From assembly GCA_041159745.1 (NCBI GenBank), contig JBEAXP010000188.1, positions 1-17,435 on the forward strand: a stretch of DNA of 17,435 bases, written 5' to 3'. Origin of the DNA: Casp-actino8 sp041159745 (GTDB lineage Bacteria; Actinomycetota; Acidimicrobiia; Acidimicrobiales; Ilumatobacteraceae). The translations under genes were made by a program, and so were the position numbers. Under the pieces are notes generated by a model. That model was not told the DNA's origin and made no database searches. It saw only the letters and a program-made list of their open reading frames with translations. Positions 7,569 to 16,023 of the stretch are shown here, one piece after another. Position 1 is the stretch's first letter; each line of letters starts with the position of its first letter.

Positions 7569-8106
7569 CGCCCCGTGAGGCGACGTTCGGCGAGAAGCAG
7601 TCCGATCGTCGCCTTCGCATCCGAGATTCGCCCATCGACCACCATGTTCACCGCCTCGGCGAGTGGAATCCGGAAGACGTCCATGTGCGTCTCCTCCGGA
7701 CCGTGCGCGGCCCGACCGACTTCGGTGAGTTCGGTGGCGAGGTAGACGTGCAGCACCGAGTCGGTCATTCCGACCGAGGGGAAGAACCGGTGCAGCAGTT
7801 CGACACGACCGGCGTCGAAGCCGATCTCCTCCACCAGCTCGCGGCGAGCCGTGTCGACGGGGTCCTCGCCGTCCACGTCGCGCATGCCGGCCGGAATCTC
7901 GACGATCGCGTCATCGAACGCGGCTCGATACTGACGCAGCAACGACACGGTTCCGTCTTCGTGAAGCGGCACCACCGCCACCGCACCGGGCGAGCGAACG
8001 ATGTCGCGCGTGAATTCGTTGCCTTCTGGATCGGTGAACGCGCCGACGACCACTCGCCAGACGTAACCGTCGTAGACCGGCGAGTCTCCGAGGTGCCGGA
8101 ACGAGG

Positions 8107-8110
<4 letters not shown>
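7565..8110 (-). CDS. NUDIX hydrolase, ADP-ribose pyrophosphatase-like
   Basis: A 181-residue protein of the NUDIX family, which cleaves X-linked nucleoside diphosphates. The Nudix box is present as GEDPVDTARRELVEEIGF (81-98), with the metal-binding RELVEE core (90-95). It is preceded by EIPAG (71-75), a sequence typical of the ADP-ribose pyrophosphatase subgroup. The distance from Gly75 to Glu82 is one residue longer than the consensus. Rv1700, the gene at the equivalent place in M. tuberculosis, is an ADP-ribose pyrophosphatase, which supports this call. The GTG start (8108-8110) overlaps the pyrG TGA as GTGA; a frame running to 8632 is antisense-like over pyrG and was rejected. Substrate specificity is inferred. 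Confidence 0.87.
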
Positions 8111-9753
<1,643 letters not shown>

Positions 9754-9758
9754 GTCGA

Positions 9759-9764
9759 CCTCCC
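9759..9764 (-). promoter_or_regulatory. Strong ribosome binding site of pyrG
   Basis: GGGAGG on the minus strand lies 5 nt upstream of the pyrG ATG. It stands out because most genes here start by overlap or after a leaderless-type promoter. Most of it lies inside the 3' arm of the leader hairpin at 9760-9788. Confidence 0.8.
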
Positions 9765-9788
9765 GTTCGGTTGCACCGATAACGGGAG
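9760..9788 (-). promoter_or_regulatory. Hairpin in the pyrG leader covering the ribosome binding site
   Basis: On the minus strand CTCCCGTT pairs with AACGGGAG (8 bp). CGGT then pairs with ACCG (4 bp), with a 2-nt AT bulge on the 5' side and a 3-nt GCA loop. The 3' arm includes GGGAG of the Shine-Dalgarno. The pairing is seen directly; a role in translation control is inferred. There is no U-run after it, so it is not a standard intrinsic terminator. Confidence 0.55.
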
Positions 9789-9791
9789 ATC

Positions 9792-9797
9792 ACCATA
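9792..9797 (-). promoter_or_regulatory. Candidate -10 element of a pyrG promoter
   Basis: TATGGT on the minus strand fits TANNNT and lies within the 86-nt recN-pyrG gap. It would place the transcription start within or just before the 5' arm of the leader hairpin. I see no clear -35 hexamer 16-18 nt upstream, so confidence is moderate to low. Confidence 0.4.
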
Positions 9798-9831
9798 CCC
9801 GCACCGGACCCCGACGGACGACACTCCCCGG

Positions 9832-9847
9832 CGTCCTGATCAGGACG
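9832..9847. repeat. 16-nt perfect palindrome spanning the recN stop codon
   Basis: CGTCCTGATCAGGACG is a perfect inverted repeat that includes the recN TGA. In RNA it could form a CGTCC/GGACG stem. No T-run follows on either strand, so a terminator is not demonstrated. It may be chance in GC-rich sequence. Confidence 0.4.
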
Positions 9848-11441
9848 AACGTGACTTCTTGGCCGCGGCCAGGAGTTCCTGGGCGTGGCGACGGGCGGCC
9901 GCGCTGTCGGGCTGGCCCGAGAGCATCCGAGCCACCTCGTCGACCCGTTCGGCTCCGTCCACCAGCCGGGCCCGCGCCACCGTGGATTCAGCCCCTCGGC
10001 GCGACACGAAGTCCTTCTCGATCACCACGTGGCGATCGGCCAGCGCCGCCACTTGCGCGAGGTGCGTGACCACCAGAACCTGATGCGCCCGCCCGAGACG
10101 GGCCAATGCCTCGGCCACCGCGGCGGCGGCCCGGCCTCCGATACCGGCGTCGACTTCGTCGAACACCAGGATCGGCGGCCCCGCCGTCAACACGAGGCGG
10201 AGCGCCAACATCACCCGCGCGAGTTCGCCACCGGAGGCGATCTTGGCCAACGGTCCGGGCGGTAGGCCCGGATTGGCCACGAACTCGAAGACCACGTCGT
10301 CACCAGGATCGTCGCCCTGCACCGCGACCGCGATCGAGGCCTTGGGCAGAGCCAAATCGGCGAGATGCGCGGTGACCGCGTCGGCCAGCCGGGACGCGGC
10401 GGCCCGACGAGTGGCGGCCACTTTCTTGGCCGCCGACCGCTCGGCCTTCTCGGCCCGTTGACGTTCGGTCGCCAGTTCGGCCACGCGCGTCTCGTACGAC
10501 TCGAGTTCGGCCAGGCGCGCGCGACTCTCGTCGCCGTAGGTCAGAACATCGGCCAAGGTCTCGCCGTACTTCCGACGAAGGTCGCGAAGCACCTGGCGTC
10601 GTTGACGCAGTTGGGCCAGTCGCTCCGGGTCGTCGAGGCAATCCTCGCCGATCGAGCGGATGTCGCCCGCGATGTCGGCCAACTCGGCCGACGCTCCGCG
10701 CAAGCGCGCCGCGAGTTCGGCGAAAGGTGAACGCGATCCGAGAGCACCGAGCGCCGCCGCGACCCGATCGATCGCCGCACCGTCGCCGGTGAGCAGTTCG
10801 TGGGCGACGTCGGCCGCTTCACGATGAGCCGACGCGTCGGCGAGAACGTCTTCTTCTCGTTCACAAGCGACGTCCTCGTCGGGGGAAGCGACACCCGCGC
10901 CGTCGATCTCCTGAACCTGGAATCGGAGAAGGTCGATCTCACGAGCCCGCGCGCGCTGATCTCCTCCGAGCGACGCCATGGCCGCGTCGATCTCGGTGAG
11001 GCGAGCGCGCGCCTCGCGCAACGGCGCGAGGTCGGTGCCGGCGAAGGTGTCGAGGGCGGCGCGCTGCACCGCGGTCGTGAGCAAGCCCTGATGCGCATGT
11101 TGGCCGTGGATGTCGACCAACTGGGTTCCGATCTCGGCCAATTGCGAAACCGTCGCCAATCGCCCGTTCACATAGGCCCGGCTGCGGCCATCGATGGGAA
11201 TCACCCGCGCCAGCACCCACTCGTCGTCACCCACGACGAAACGGCCCTCCACGCGGGCCTCGCTGGCCCCCGGACGCACACAGCCGGTGTCGGCCCGCCC
11301 GCCCACGAGCAACTCGAGAGCCTCGACGATCATCGTCTTGCCGGCACCGGTCTCACCGGTGACCACGACGAGACCGGGCCCGACCACCAGGTCGAGACGG
11401 TCGATCACACCGAGATCTTCGATGTGCAGTTCGGCGAGCAC
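9840..11441 (-). CDS. recN: DNA repair protein RecN
   Basis: A 533-residue SMC-like ATPase that acts early in double-strand-break repair. The N-terminal ATPase half has Walker A GETGAGKT (29-36). The middle, about 145-355, is a helical Arg/Glu/Ala-rich coiled coil. The C-terminal half has the ABC signature SGGELARVML (403-412), Walker B ILVFDEVDAGIGG (424-436) and a VVTHLAQVAA switch region (457-466). It is slightly short for the family, mainly in the coiled coil. The GTG start (11439-11441) is chosen because VLAELHIEDLGVI is the conserved N-terminal strand; it lies 2 nt after the nadK stop. A frame extending to 11540 overlaps nadK and was rejected. The nadK-recN pairing is common in actinobacteria. 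Confidence 0.95.
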   Translation of the reverse strand: MLAELHIEDLGVIDRLDLVVGPGLVVVTGETGAGKTMIVEALELLVGGRADTGCVRPGASEARVEGRFVVGDDEWVLARVIPIDGRSRAYVNGRLATVSQLAEIGTQLVDIHGQHAHQGLLTTAVQRAALDTFAGTDLAPLREARARLTEIDAAMASLGGDQRARAREIDLLRFQVQEIDGAGVASPDEDVACEREEDVLADASAHREAADVAHELLTGDGAAIDRVAAALGALGSRSPFAELAARLRGASAELADIAGDIRSIGEDCLDDPERLAQLRQRRQVLRDLRRKYGETLADVLTYGDESRARLAELESYETRVAELATERQRAEKAERSAAKKVAATRRAAASRLADAVTAHLADLALPKASIAVAVQGDDPGDDVVFEFVANPGLPPGPLAKIASGGELARVMLALRLVLTAGPPILVFDEVDAGIGGRAAAAVAEALARLGRAHQVLVVTHLAQVAALADRHVVIEKDFVSRRGAESTVARARLVDGAERVDEVARMLSGQPDSAAARRHAQELLAAAKKSRSS

Positions 11442-11443
11442 GG

Positions 11444-12307
11444 TCAGCGGTCGGCCAGGCCGAACTTGGTCTTCAGAATCTGATGGAAGCGGCGAGCGTG
11501 CAGTCGGACGAACACCGCTGGCTGCTTCGATTCGCGGCACACGATCCGATCACCCGGTCGGAGCTCGCCGAGGAACTCGCCGTCGACGGCCAATCCGACC
11601 GGACGCGAACCGGTCACCGTGACGACGACGGGTTCGTCGGGACCGAGTACCAGCGAACGATCGAACAGCATGTGCGGCGACAATGGTGTGACGAGAACGG
11701 CCCGCAAGAGCGGCGACACGATCGGACCGCGCGCCGACAACGAGTACGCGGTCGATCCGGTCGGCGTGGCCACGATGAGACCGTCGGCTTGGTAGGTGGT
11801 GAAAGGCGCCCCGTCGATATCGACGGCCAGGCGCACGGTGTGGCCGGCGGTGAGCTTCTCCAGGGACGCTTCGTTGAGGGCCCGGTGCCGTTCGACCGCC
11901 CCCGAACGATGCACCTCCACGTCGATCACGGTGCGCGACTCGAGCGCATGGCGTCCGGCCATCACGTCGTCGAGGGCCGCGATGATGGCCGGCGGTTCGA
12001 CCTCCGAGAGATAGCCGAGCAACCCGACATTGACGCCGAGCACGGGAACGTCGCGACCGCCGATCAATTTGACCGTTCGCAACATGGTTCCGTCGCCACC
12101 GATGCTGAGCGCCAACGTCACCGCCGCGATGTCGGTGAGATCTCCGACCCGTTGCGCCGACAGGCCGAGATGCGCGCGGTCGTCGGCGGTCGCGACGACT
12201 CGATGCCCTCGCTCGATCAACCAATCGACCGCCCGCTGTGCCACGCCATCGGCCTCGTCACGATCGGCGTGGCCGACCACGAGCACGGTGTGCGTGGCGC
12301 CGCTCAT
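11444..12307 (-). CDS. nadK: NAD kinase
   Basis: A 287-residue enzyme that phosphorylates NAD to NADP, supplying reductive biosynthesis. The GGDGT nucleotide-binding motif lies at 70-74 (LSIGGDGTMLRTV). NE at 145-146 (ALNEASLEK), ADGLIVATPTGSTAYSLS (174-191) and LAVDGE near the C-terminus are the other conserved NadK blocks. The length is normal. The ATG (12305-12307) overlaps the tlyA TGA as ATGA, and recN follows after 2 nt, so the genes should share one mRNA. The tlyA-nadK-recN order is that recalled for M. tuberculosis Rv1694-Rv1696. Nothing unusual is seen. Confidence 0.96.
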   Translation of the reverse strand: MSGATHTVLVVGHADRDEADGVAQRAVDWLIERGHRVVATADDRAHLGLSAQRVGDLTDIAAVTLALSIGGDGTMLRTVKLIGGRDVPVLGVNVGLLGYLSEVEPPAIIAALDDVMAGRHALESRTVIDVEVHRSGAVERHRALNEASLEKLTAGHTVRLAVDIDGAPFTTYQADGLIVATPTGSTAYSLSARGPIVSPLLRAVLVTPLSPHMLFDRSLVLGPDEPVVVTVTGSRPVGLAVDGEFLGELRPGDRIVCRESKQPAVFVRLHARRFHQILKTKFGLADR

Positions 12308-13059
12308 TCCGACAGTCTCGCACGAACCCTTGCGTGCAGGAGGAACTCTTTGTTGCCTTCGCCGCCGGTGATCGGCGATTCGACGAGGCCCAGCACGTCG
12401 GCGCCGGCCTCCTCGAAGGCCGCGCTCACGGCATCACACGCCTGCCGATGAAGGGCGGGGTCGGTGACGACACCCTGACCGCGGCTCGCTTCACGACGGC
12501 CCACCTCGAACTGCGGCTTCACCAGCACCACGAGGTCGGCACCGTCGCGAGCCATGCCCACCAACGACGGCGCGACGACGGTGAGCGAGATGAACGACAG
12601 GTCGGCAACCAGCAGATCGACTCGTCCTCCGTACTGCTCGGGCTCGATGTCGCGCACGTTGACGCGCTCGATGACGTCGACCCGATCGTCGTGGCGAATC
12701 TTCGGATGGAGTTGACCGTGGCCGACGTCGAGCGCGATCACTCGACGGGCGCCGCGCTGCAACAGGCAATCCGTGAACCCTCCGGTGGATGCGCCGGCGT
12801 CGAGCACGACTCGATCGACCACGTCGATCGCGAACGAGTTCAGCGCGTGGTCGAGTTTCTCGCCACCTCGACTCACGAAGCGGGCCGGAGGACCGCTCAC
12901 GACGACCGCGTCGCCCGGATCGACCAGGCGCGACGATTTGTCGGCGATCGCACCGTTGACCAGAACCCGGTGCTCGTCGATGAGCAAGGAGGCTTCCGAC
13001 CGGCTCGCCACCAAACCTCGCCGCACCAATTCGGTGTCGAGTCGCTGACGGCGCGTCAC
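12304..13059 (-). CDS. tlyA: TlyA-type rRNA 2'-O-methyltransferase / hemolysin-family protein
   Basis: A 251-residue protein. In mycobacteria TlyA methylates 16S and 23S rRNA at 2'-hydroxyls, and its loss causes capreomycin resistance. The N-terminal S4 RNA-binding domain (about 5-55) contains RLDTELVRRGLVASRSEA. The methyltransferase domain has LDAGASTGGFTDCLLQRGA (86-104) for SAM binding. The likely catalytic tetrad is Lys68, Asp153 (DLSFISL), Lys181 (VKPQFE) and Glu238 (NKEFLLH), each at nearly the same position as in M. tuberculosis TlyA as I recall it. The GTG start (13057-13059) overlaps the HAD gene TGA as GTGA, and the end overlaps nadK. A frame reaching 13842 is Arg/Gly-rich antisense sequence over the HAD gene and was rejected. 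Confidence 0.93.
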   Translation of the reverse strand: MTRRQRLDTELVRRGLVASRSEASLLIDEHRVLVNGAIADKSSRLVDPGDAVVVSGPPARFVSRGGEKLDHALNSFAIDVVDRVVLDAGASTGGFTDCLLQRGARRVIALDVGHGQLHPKIRHDDRVDVIERVNVRDIEPEQYGGRVDLLVADLSFISLTVVAPSLVGMARDGADLVVLVKPQFEVGRREASRGQGVVTDPALHRQACDAVSAAFEEAGADVLGLVESPITGGEGNKEFLLHARVRARLSE

Positions 13060-13862
13060 GACGACTCGATCAGCCAGCGGGCCACCGCCGCGAGGTCGGC
13101 CACATCGAGGTGCACCTCGACACGACTCGACGCGTCGCCCGCGACTCCTTCGACCGTCGCACCCTCCGGTGTCACACCCGAGCGAACCAGCGCGTACCGG
13201 CAACCGAGAGTGCGCGCGAAGAGCCCGTCCGTGGACGGTCGATCCCCCACCATCACCGCGTCGGCGGGAAGGCCACCCAGGAGATCGCGCACCACCGTCG
13301 CCATCGCGGCGTGGGGTTTGCCGGCGATCAGCGGTTCGACGCCGGCCGCCGTGGCGATGGCCGCGACGATCGAACCGCCACCCGGAATCGGCCCGTCCGG
13401 AGTCGGGTAGGTCGCGTCGTCGTTCGTTGCGATGAGGCGCGCACCGCGTCGGACCGCTCCGGCCGCACGACGCATGATTTCGTAGTCGAAGTGTCGATGG
13501 AACCCGACCATCACCGCGTCGATTTCCGACGCGTCGGCCACGTCGTGCGGAATCGAGATCGCACCACGCGCACCGATGGCTTCTTCGACACCGGGCCCAC
13601 CGCACACCAGGACCCGCTCCCCGGCTTCGACGAGTCGCGCCCCGGCAAGTGCCGAGGTGACCACATCCCCTTCCGCCGGCACACCCACGGCCGACAACGC
13701 CCGCTCCTGATCGGCCACCGTGGCCGATGAATTGTTGGTGACGAAGAGGACCCGATGGCCGCGGGCGCGCAGTGCGGCGATGGCCTCGGCCGATCCCGGA
13801 ATGGGCCGGTGCGCGAGCCAAACCACTCCGTCGAGATCGCACAGAACCGGAACCGGGGTCAC
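13056..13862 (-). CDS. HAD-IIA family sugar/glycerol phosphatase
   Basis: A 268-residue cytosolic phosphatase of the NagD-like HAD-IIA group. Motif I is CDLDGVVW (Asp9 nucleophile, Asp11 acid/base), motif II is FVTNNSSAT (40-48), motif III includes Lys182 in AGKPH, and motif IV is VGDRPSTDG (205-213). The cap region of about 70-175 residues lies between motifs II and III, as in subclass IIA. The equivalent mycobacterial gene (Rv1692), just upstream of tlyA, is described as a glycerol 3-phosphate phosphatase acting in phospholipid recycling. That function is plausible here but unproven. The GTG start (13860-13862) is chosen because VPVLCDLDG is the first conserved strand. The gene opens the operon, divergent from a DUF1015 gene across 38 nt. 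Confidence 0.87.
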   Translation of the reverse strand: MTPVPVLCDLDGVVWLAHRPIPGSAEAIAALRARGHRVLFVTNNSSATVADQERALSAVGVPAEGDVVTSALAGARLVEAGERVLVCGGPGVEEAIGARGAISIPHDVADASEIDAVMVGFHRHFDYEIMRRAAGAVRRGARLIATNDDATYPTPDGPIPGGGSIVAAIATAAGVEPLIAGKPHAAMATVVRDLLGGLPADAVMVGDRPSTDGLFARTLGCRYALVRSGVTPEGATVEGVAGDASSRVEVHLDVADLAAVARWLIESS

Positions 13863-13888
13863 GGGTAGTGATCCTGCCACCTCCGTGC

Positions 13889-13894
13889 CAGCCT
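13889..13894 (+). promoter_or_regulatory. Candidate leaderless -10 element of the DUF1015 gene
   Basis: CAGCCT followed by 6 nt precedes the GTG. The whole stretch (AGCCTG, 2 nt, C, 1 nt, GGTG) matches the trpS start region at the same spacing. The first base departs from the TANNNT consensus, so this is weaker than the trpS, scpA and sortase cases. Confidence 0.35.
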
Positions 13895-13900
13895 GTACGG

Positions 13901-15091
13901 GTGCCCCGCTTCGAACCGTTCCGCGCTCTTCGCTACGACCATTCGTCACCACGTGATTTCCATGCCGTGATGGCGCCGCCGTACGACGTTCTCTCGGAGG
14001 CCGACCGGGCCGAACTGGCCGCTCGCCACCCCCACAACATCGTGCACGTCGACGTGCCGGTCGAGTCGGACGGACCGGGCCGGTACGACGCGGCCGCCCG
14101 CACATTGCGCCAATGGATCGACGGCGGTGTCGTGAGCCTCGACCCCACGCCGTCGTTCACGATCTATCGAATGGACTTCACCGACGAGTCGGGTCGGCGT
14201 CGCCGCACATCGGGAGTGATCGGCGCACTCGAAGTGGTCGATGAGGGAGCCGGCGGGGTTCTCCCCCACGAGCGCACCACGCCGAAGGCCAAGACCGACC
14301 GCCTCGACCTCACGCGCGCCACCCGCGCCAACCTCTCACCGGTGTGGGGCCTGTCCCTCACCCCCGGCCTCACCGCTCTCCTCGACGAACCGGGCGAGCC
14401 CGTTGGTTCGGTCGAGTTCGAAGGGGTCGTGCACACGTTCGAACGAGTGAGCGAGCCCGGTCGGGTGGCCGCCATCGCGCGCGCCGTCGGATCGCACGAC
14501 GTGGTCATCGCCGACGGACACCATCGTTACGCCATCAGCCGAACCTTCCGCGACGAGGAGCGTCTGGCCGGCCGCACCGTCGACACCACCATGACCTACG
14601 TCGGCGAGCTGATCGCCGAGCAGTTGAGCGTCGACGCGATCCACCGCCTCTACTCCGGGATCTCGTTCGCCGATCTGCGGTCAGCCCTGATGCGATCGTT
14701 CGACATCGAGCCGCTCGGAGCGGTGACACCGGGCGTCACCGCGACCATGCGTGATCGCGGCGCACTCGTTCTGGTGGCGCCCGACCGCACCGGCGAACTC
14801 CTCGTGCCGCGTTCCGGTGCGTTCGAGGGTGTGCGCGATCTCGACGGCGCCCGACTCGAGCACGCCCTCGCCGACATATCCCACGACGTCACGTATCAGC
14901 ACGGAGTCGCCAACGTGACCGACATCGTGGCCGCCCGTGGCTCAGTCACCGCCGGGGTGCTCATCCGACCGGTCTCGGTCGCCGAGATCCGCCGCACCGC
15001 CGACGAGGGTCTGTTGATGCCGCCGAAGTCGACGTTCTTCACGCCCAAGTTGCGCACCGGCCCGGTGATCAGGCCGGTGGACTCGAACTGA
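13901..15091 (+). CDS. DUF1015 family protein
   Basis: A 396-residue soluble protein of the uncharacterised DUF1015 family. Recognisable blocks are PFRALRYD (6-13), MAPPYDVLSEADRAELAARHPHNIVHVD (24-51), LPHERT (121-126), ADGHHRYAISRTF (204-216) and the C-terminal MPPKSTFFTPKLRTG (373-387). The length is typical. The DGHHRY motif resembles the phosphate-binding DGHHR motif of the ParB/sulfiredoxin/SerK fold group. That hints at a nucleotide-dependent kinase- or ATPase-like activity, but this is inference and no reaction is established. The GTG start (13901-13903) is chosen because homology starts there; a longer frame from 13772 overlaps the divergent HAD gene. It converges on the aldolase gene, with 6 nt between the stops. 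Confidence 0.85.
   Translation: MPRFEPFRALRYDHSSPRDFHAVMAPPYDVLSEADRAELAARHPHNIVHVDVPVESDGPGRYDAAARTLRQWIDGGVVSLDPTPSFTIYRMDFTDESGRRRRTSGVIGALEVVDEGAGGVLPHERTTPKAKTDRLDLTRATRANLSPVWGLSLTPGLTALLDEPGEPVGSVEFEGVVHTFERVSEPGRVAAIARAVGSHDVVIADGHHRYAISRTFRDEERLAGRTVDTTMTYVGELIAEQLSVDAIHRLYSGISFADLRSALMRSFDIEPLGAVTPGVTATMRDRGALVLVAPDRTGELLVPRSGAFEGVRDLDGARLEHALADISHDVTYQHGVANVTDIVAARGSVTAGVLIRPVSVAEIRRTADEGLLMPPKSTFFTPKLRTGPVIRPVDSN
15055..15079. other. GC-rich inverted repeat at the end of the DUF1015 gene
   Basis: CACCGGCC and GGCCGGTG form a perfect 8-bp stem with a 9-nt loop, ending 9 nt before the DUF1015 stop codon. It could assist termination between the convergent genes, but it lies in coding sequence and lacks a T-run. 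Chance is possible in GC-rich DNA. Confidence 0.3.
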
Positions 15092-15101
15092 TCGCGATCA
15101 G
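15088..15101. repeat. 14-nt palindrome containing both convergent stop codons
   Basis: CTGATCGCGATCAG is a perfect palindrome. Its left TGA ends the DUF1015 gene and its right TCA is the aldolase stop on the other strand. No separate terminator is visible in the 6-nt gap. Confidence 0.45.
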
Positions 15102-15985
15102 GTGAGCGACGCGGAGTAGATGCTGGCGATGGCCGCATCGAGCGCGGCGTCGAATTCGGCATCCGATTGCTGCGCCGACAGGCCTTCGGTGAGAGCCCGC
15201 GAGAAGCTGGCGATCACACCGTGGTTGTGGCTCAACTTGGTGTTGGCGTCCTCGCGCGAATAGCCACCCGACAGGGCAACGACGCGAAGCACGCTCGGAT
15301 GCTTCACGAGATCGAGGTAGTAATCGTCGGTCGACGGCAAGGTGAGCTTCAACATCACCGGCTGATCGACCGGCTGACGATTCAACTCGGCCAACAACTC
15401 GTCGCGCAGAATCTTCTCGGCCTCGGCCTTGTTGGGACTGTGAATGTCGACTTCGGGCTCGATGATCGGGACCAGACCGTGGCCGAGGATCTGGCGTCCC
15501 ACCGCGAACTGCTGCGCCACCACGGCCTTGATGCCGACCGGATCGGCGAGCTTGATGACCGAGCGCATCTTGGTGCCGAAGATTCCCTTGGCCACCGCTC
15601 GAGTGAGCAGAGCATCGAGGTCGGGCATCGGCTTCATGATCTGGGCGCCGTTCACCTCGTCGGCCAGGCCCTTGTCGACCTTGAGGAACGGAACGACCTT
15701 CTTGACGCTCCAGAGGTAGTCGGCGCTGCCGCGACCTTCGATGTCGCGATCCATGGTTCCTTCGAAGAGGATCGCACCGAGGACGCGATCGCCGTTGAAC
15801 ACGCGGCTGGTGATCATGCGCGAACGCATGGCGTGGATGAGGTCGAACATCTGCGCGTCACCCGAGTATTCGCTTTCGGCGATGCCGTAGAGCTTGAGCG
15901 CCTTGGGGGTGCTGCCGCCACTCTGGTCGAGCGCGGCGATGAATCCCTTCGCACTGCGCAGGCGTTCGAGTTGCTCGGCGTTCAT
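15098..15985 (-). CDS. fda: Fructose-bisphosphate aldolase class I
   Basis: A 295-residue enzyme that splits fructose 1,6-bisphosphate to triose phosphates in glycolysis and runs in reverse in gluconeogenesis. The sequence matches the short bacterial class I type known from Staphylococcus (Fda). It starts GFIAALDQSGGSTPKALKLYG (14-34) and includes FNGDRVLGAILFEGTMDR (63-80), PIIEPEVDIHSP (173-184) and VMLKLTLP (210-217), in which Lys213 is the predicted Schiff-base lysine. The later VVALSGGYSREDAN block fits phosphate binding. The ATG (15983-15985) has AAAGGG 6 nt upstream. A 38-nt gap after the SSB-like gene holds a possible -10 (TACGCT), so it may be transcribed separately. Class I enzymes need no metal, unlike the class II aldolase usual in actinobacteria. 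Confidence 0.93.
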   Translation of the reverse strand: MNAEQLERLRSAKGFIAALDQSGGSTPKALKLYGIAESEYSGDAQMFDLIHAMRSRMITSRVFNGDRVLGAILFEGTMDRDIEGRGSADYLWSVKKVVPFLKVDKGLADEVNGAQIMKPMPDLDALLTRAVAKGIFGTKMRSVIKLADPVGIKAVVAQQFAVGRQILGHGLVPIIEPEVDIHSPNKAEAEKILRDELLAELNRQPVDQPVMLKLTLPSTDDYYLDLVKHPSVLRVVALSGGYSREDANTKLSHNHGVIASFSRALTEGLSAQQSDAEFDAALDAAIASIYSASLT

Positions 15986-15991
15986 TGCGTA

Positions 15992-15997
15992 CCCTTT
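15992..15997 (-). promoter_or_regulatory. Ribosome binding site of the aldolase gene
   Basis: AAAGGG on the minus strand, 6 nt before the ATG, supports the chosen start and distinguishes this gene from the leaderless-type and overlapping starts elsewhere. Confidence 0.65.
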
Positions 15998-16013
15998 CGA
16001 TCGAGACGGGCCG

Positions 16014-16019
16014 AGCGTA
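16014..16019 (-). promoter_or_regulatory. Candidate -10 element of the aldolase promoter
   Basis: TACGCT on the minus strand (TANNNT) lies 28 nt before the aldolase ATG, leaving room for a leader of about 20 nt that carries the AAAGGG site. No clear -35 is seen. The aldolase could instead be read from the upstream SSB-like gene. Confidence 0.35.
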
Positions 16020-16023
16020 GTTC

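Noticed and set aside
12304..13842. A 512-codon version of tlyA
   Set aside because: The first 261 residues are Arg/Gly-rich out-of-frame reading of the HAD phosphatase gene; the GTG at 13059 matches the family start.
13863..13900. A TANNNT promoter for the HAD phosphatase in the 38-nt divergent gap
   Set aside because: On the minus strand the best hexamer is CAGGAT at 8 nt from the GTG, which departs from both consensus and spacing seen for the other genes, so I did not list it.
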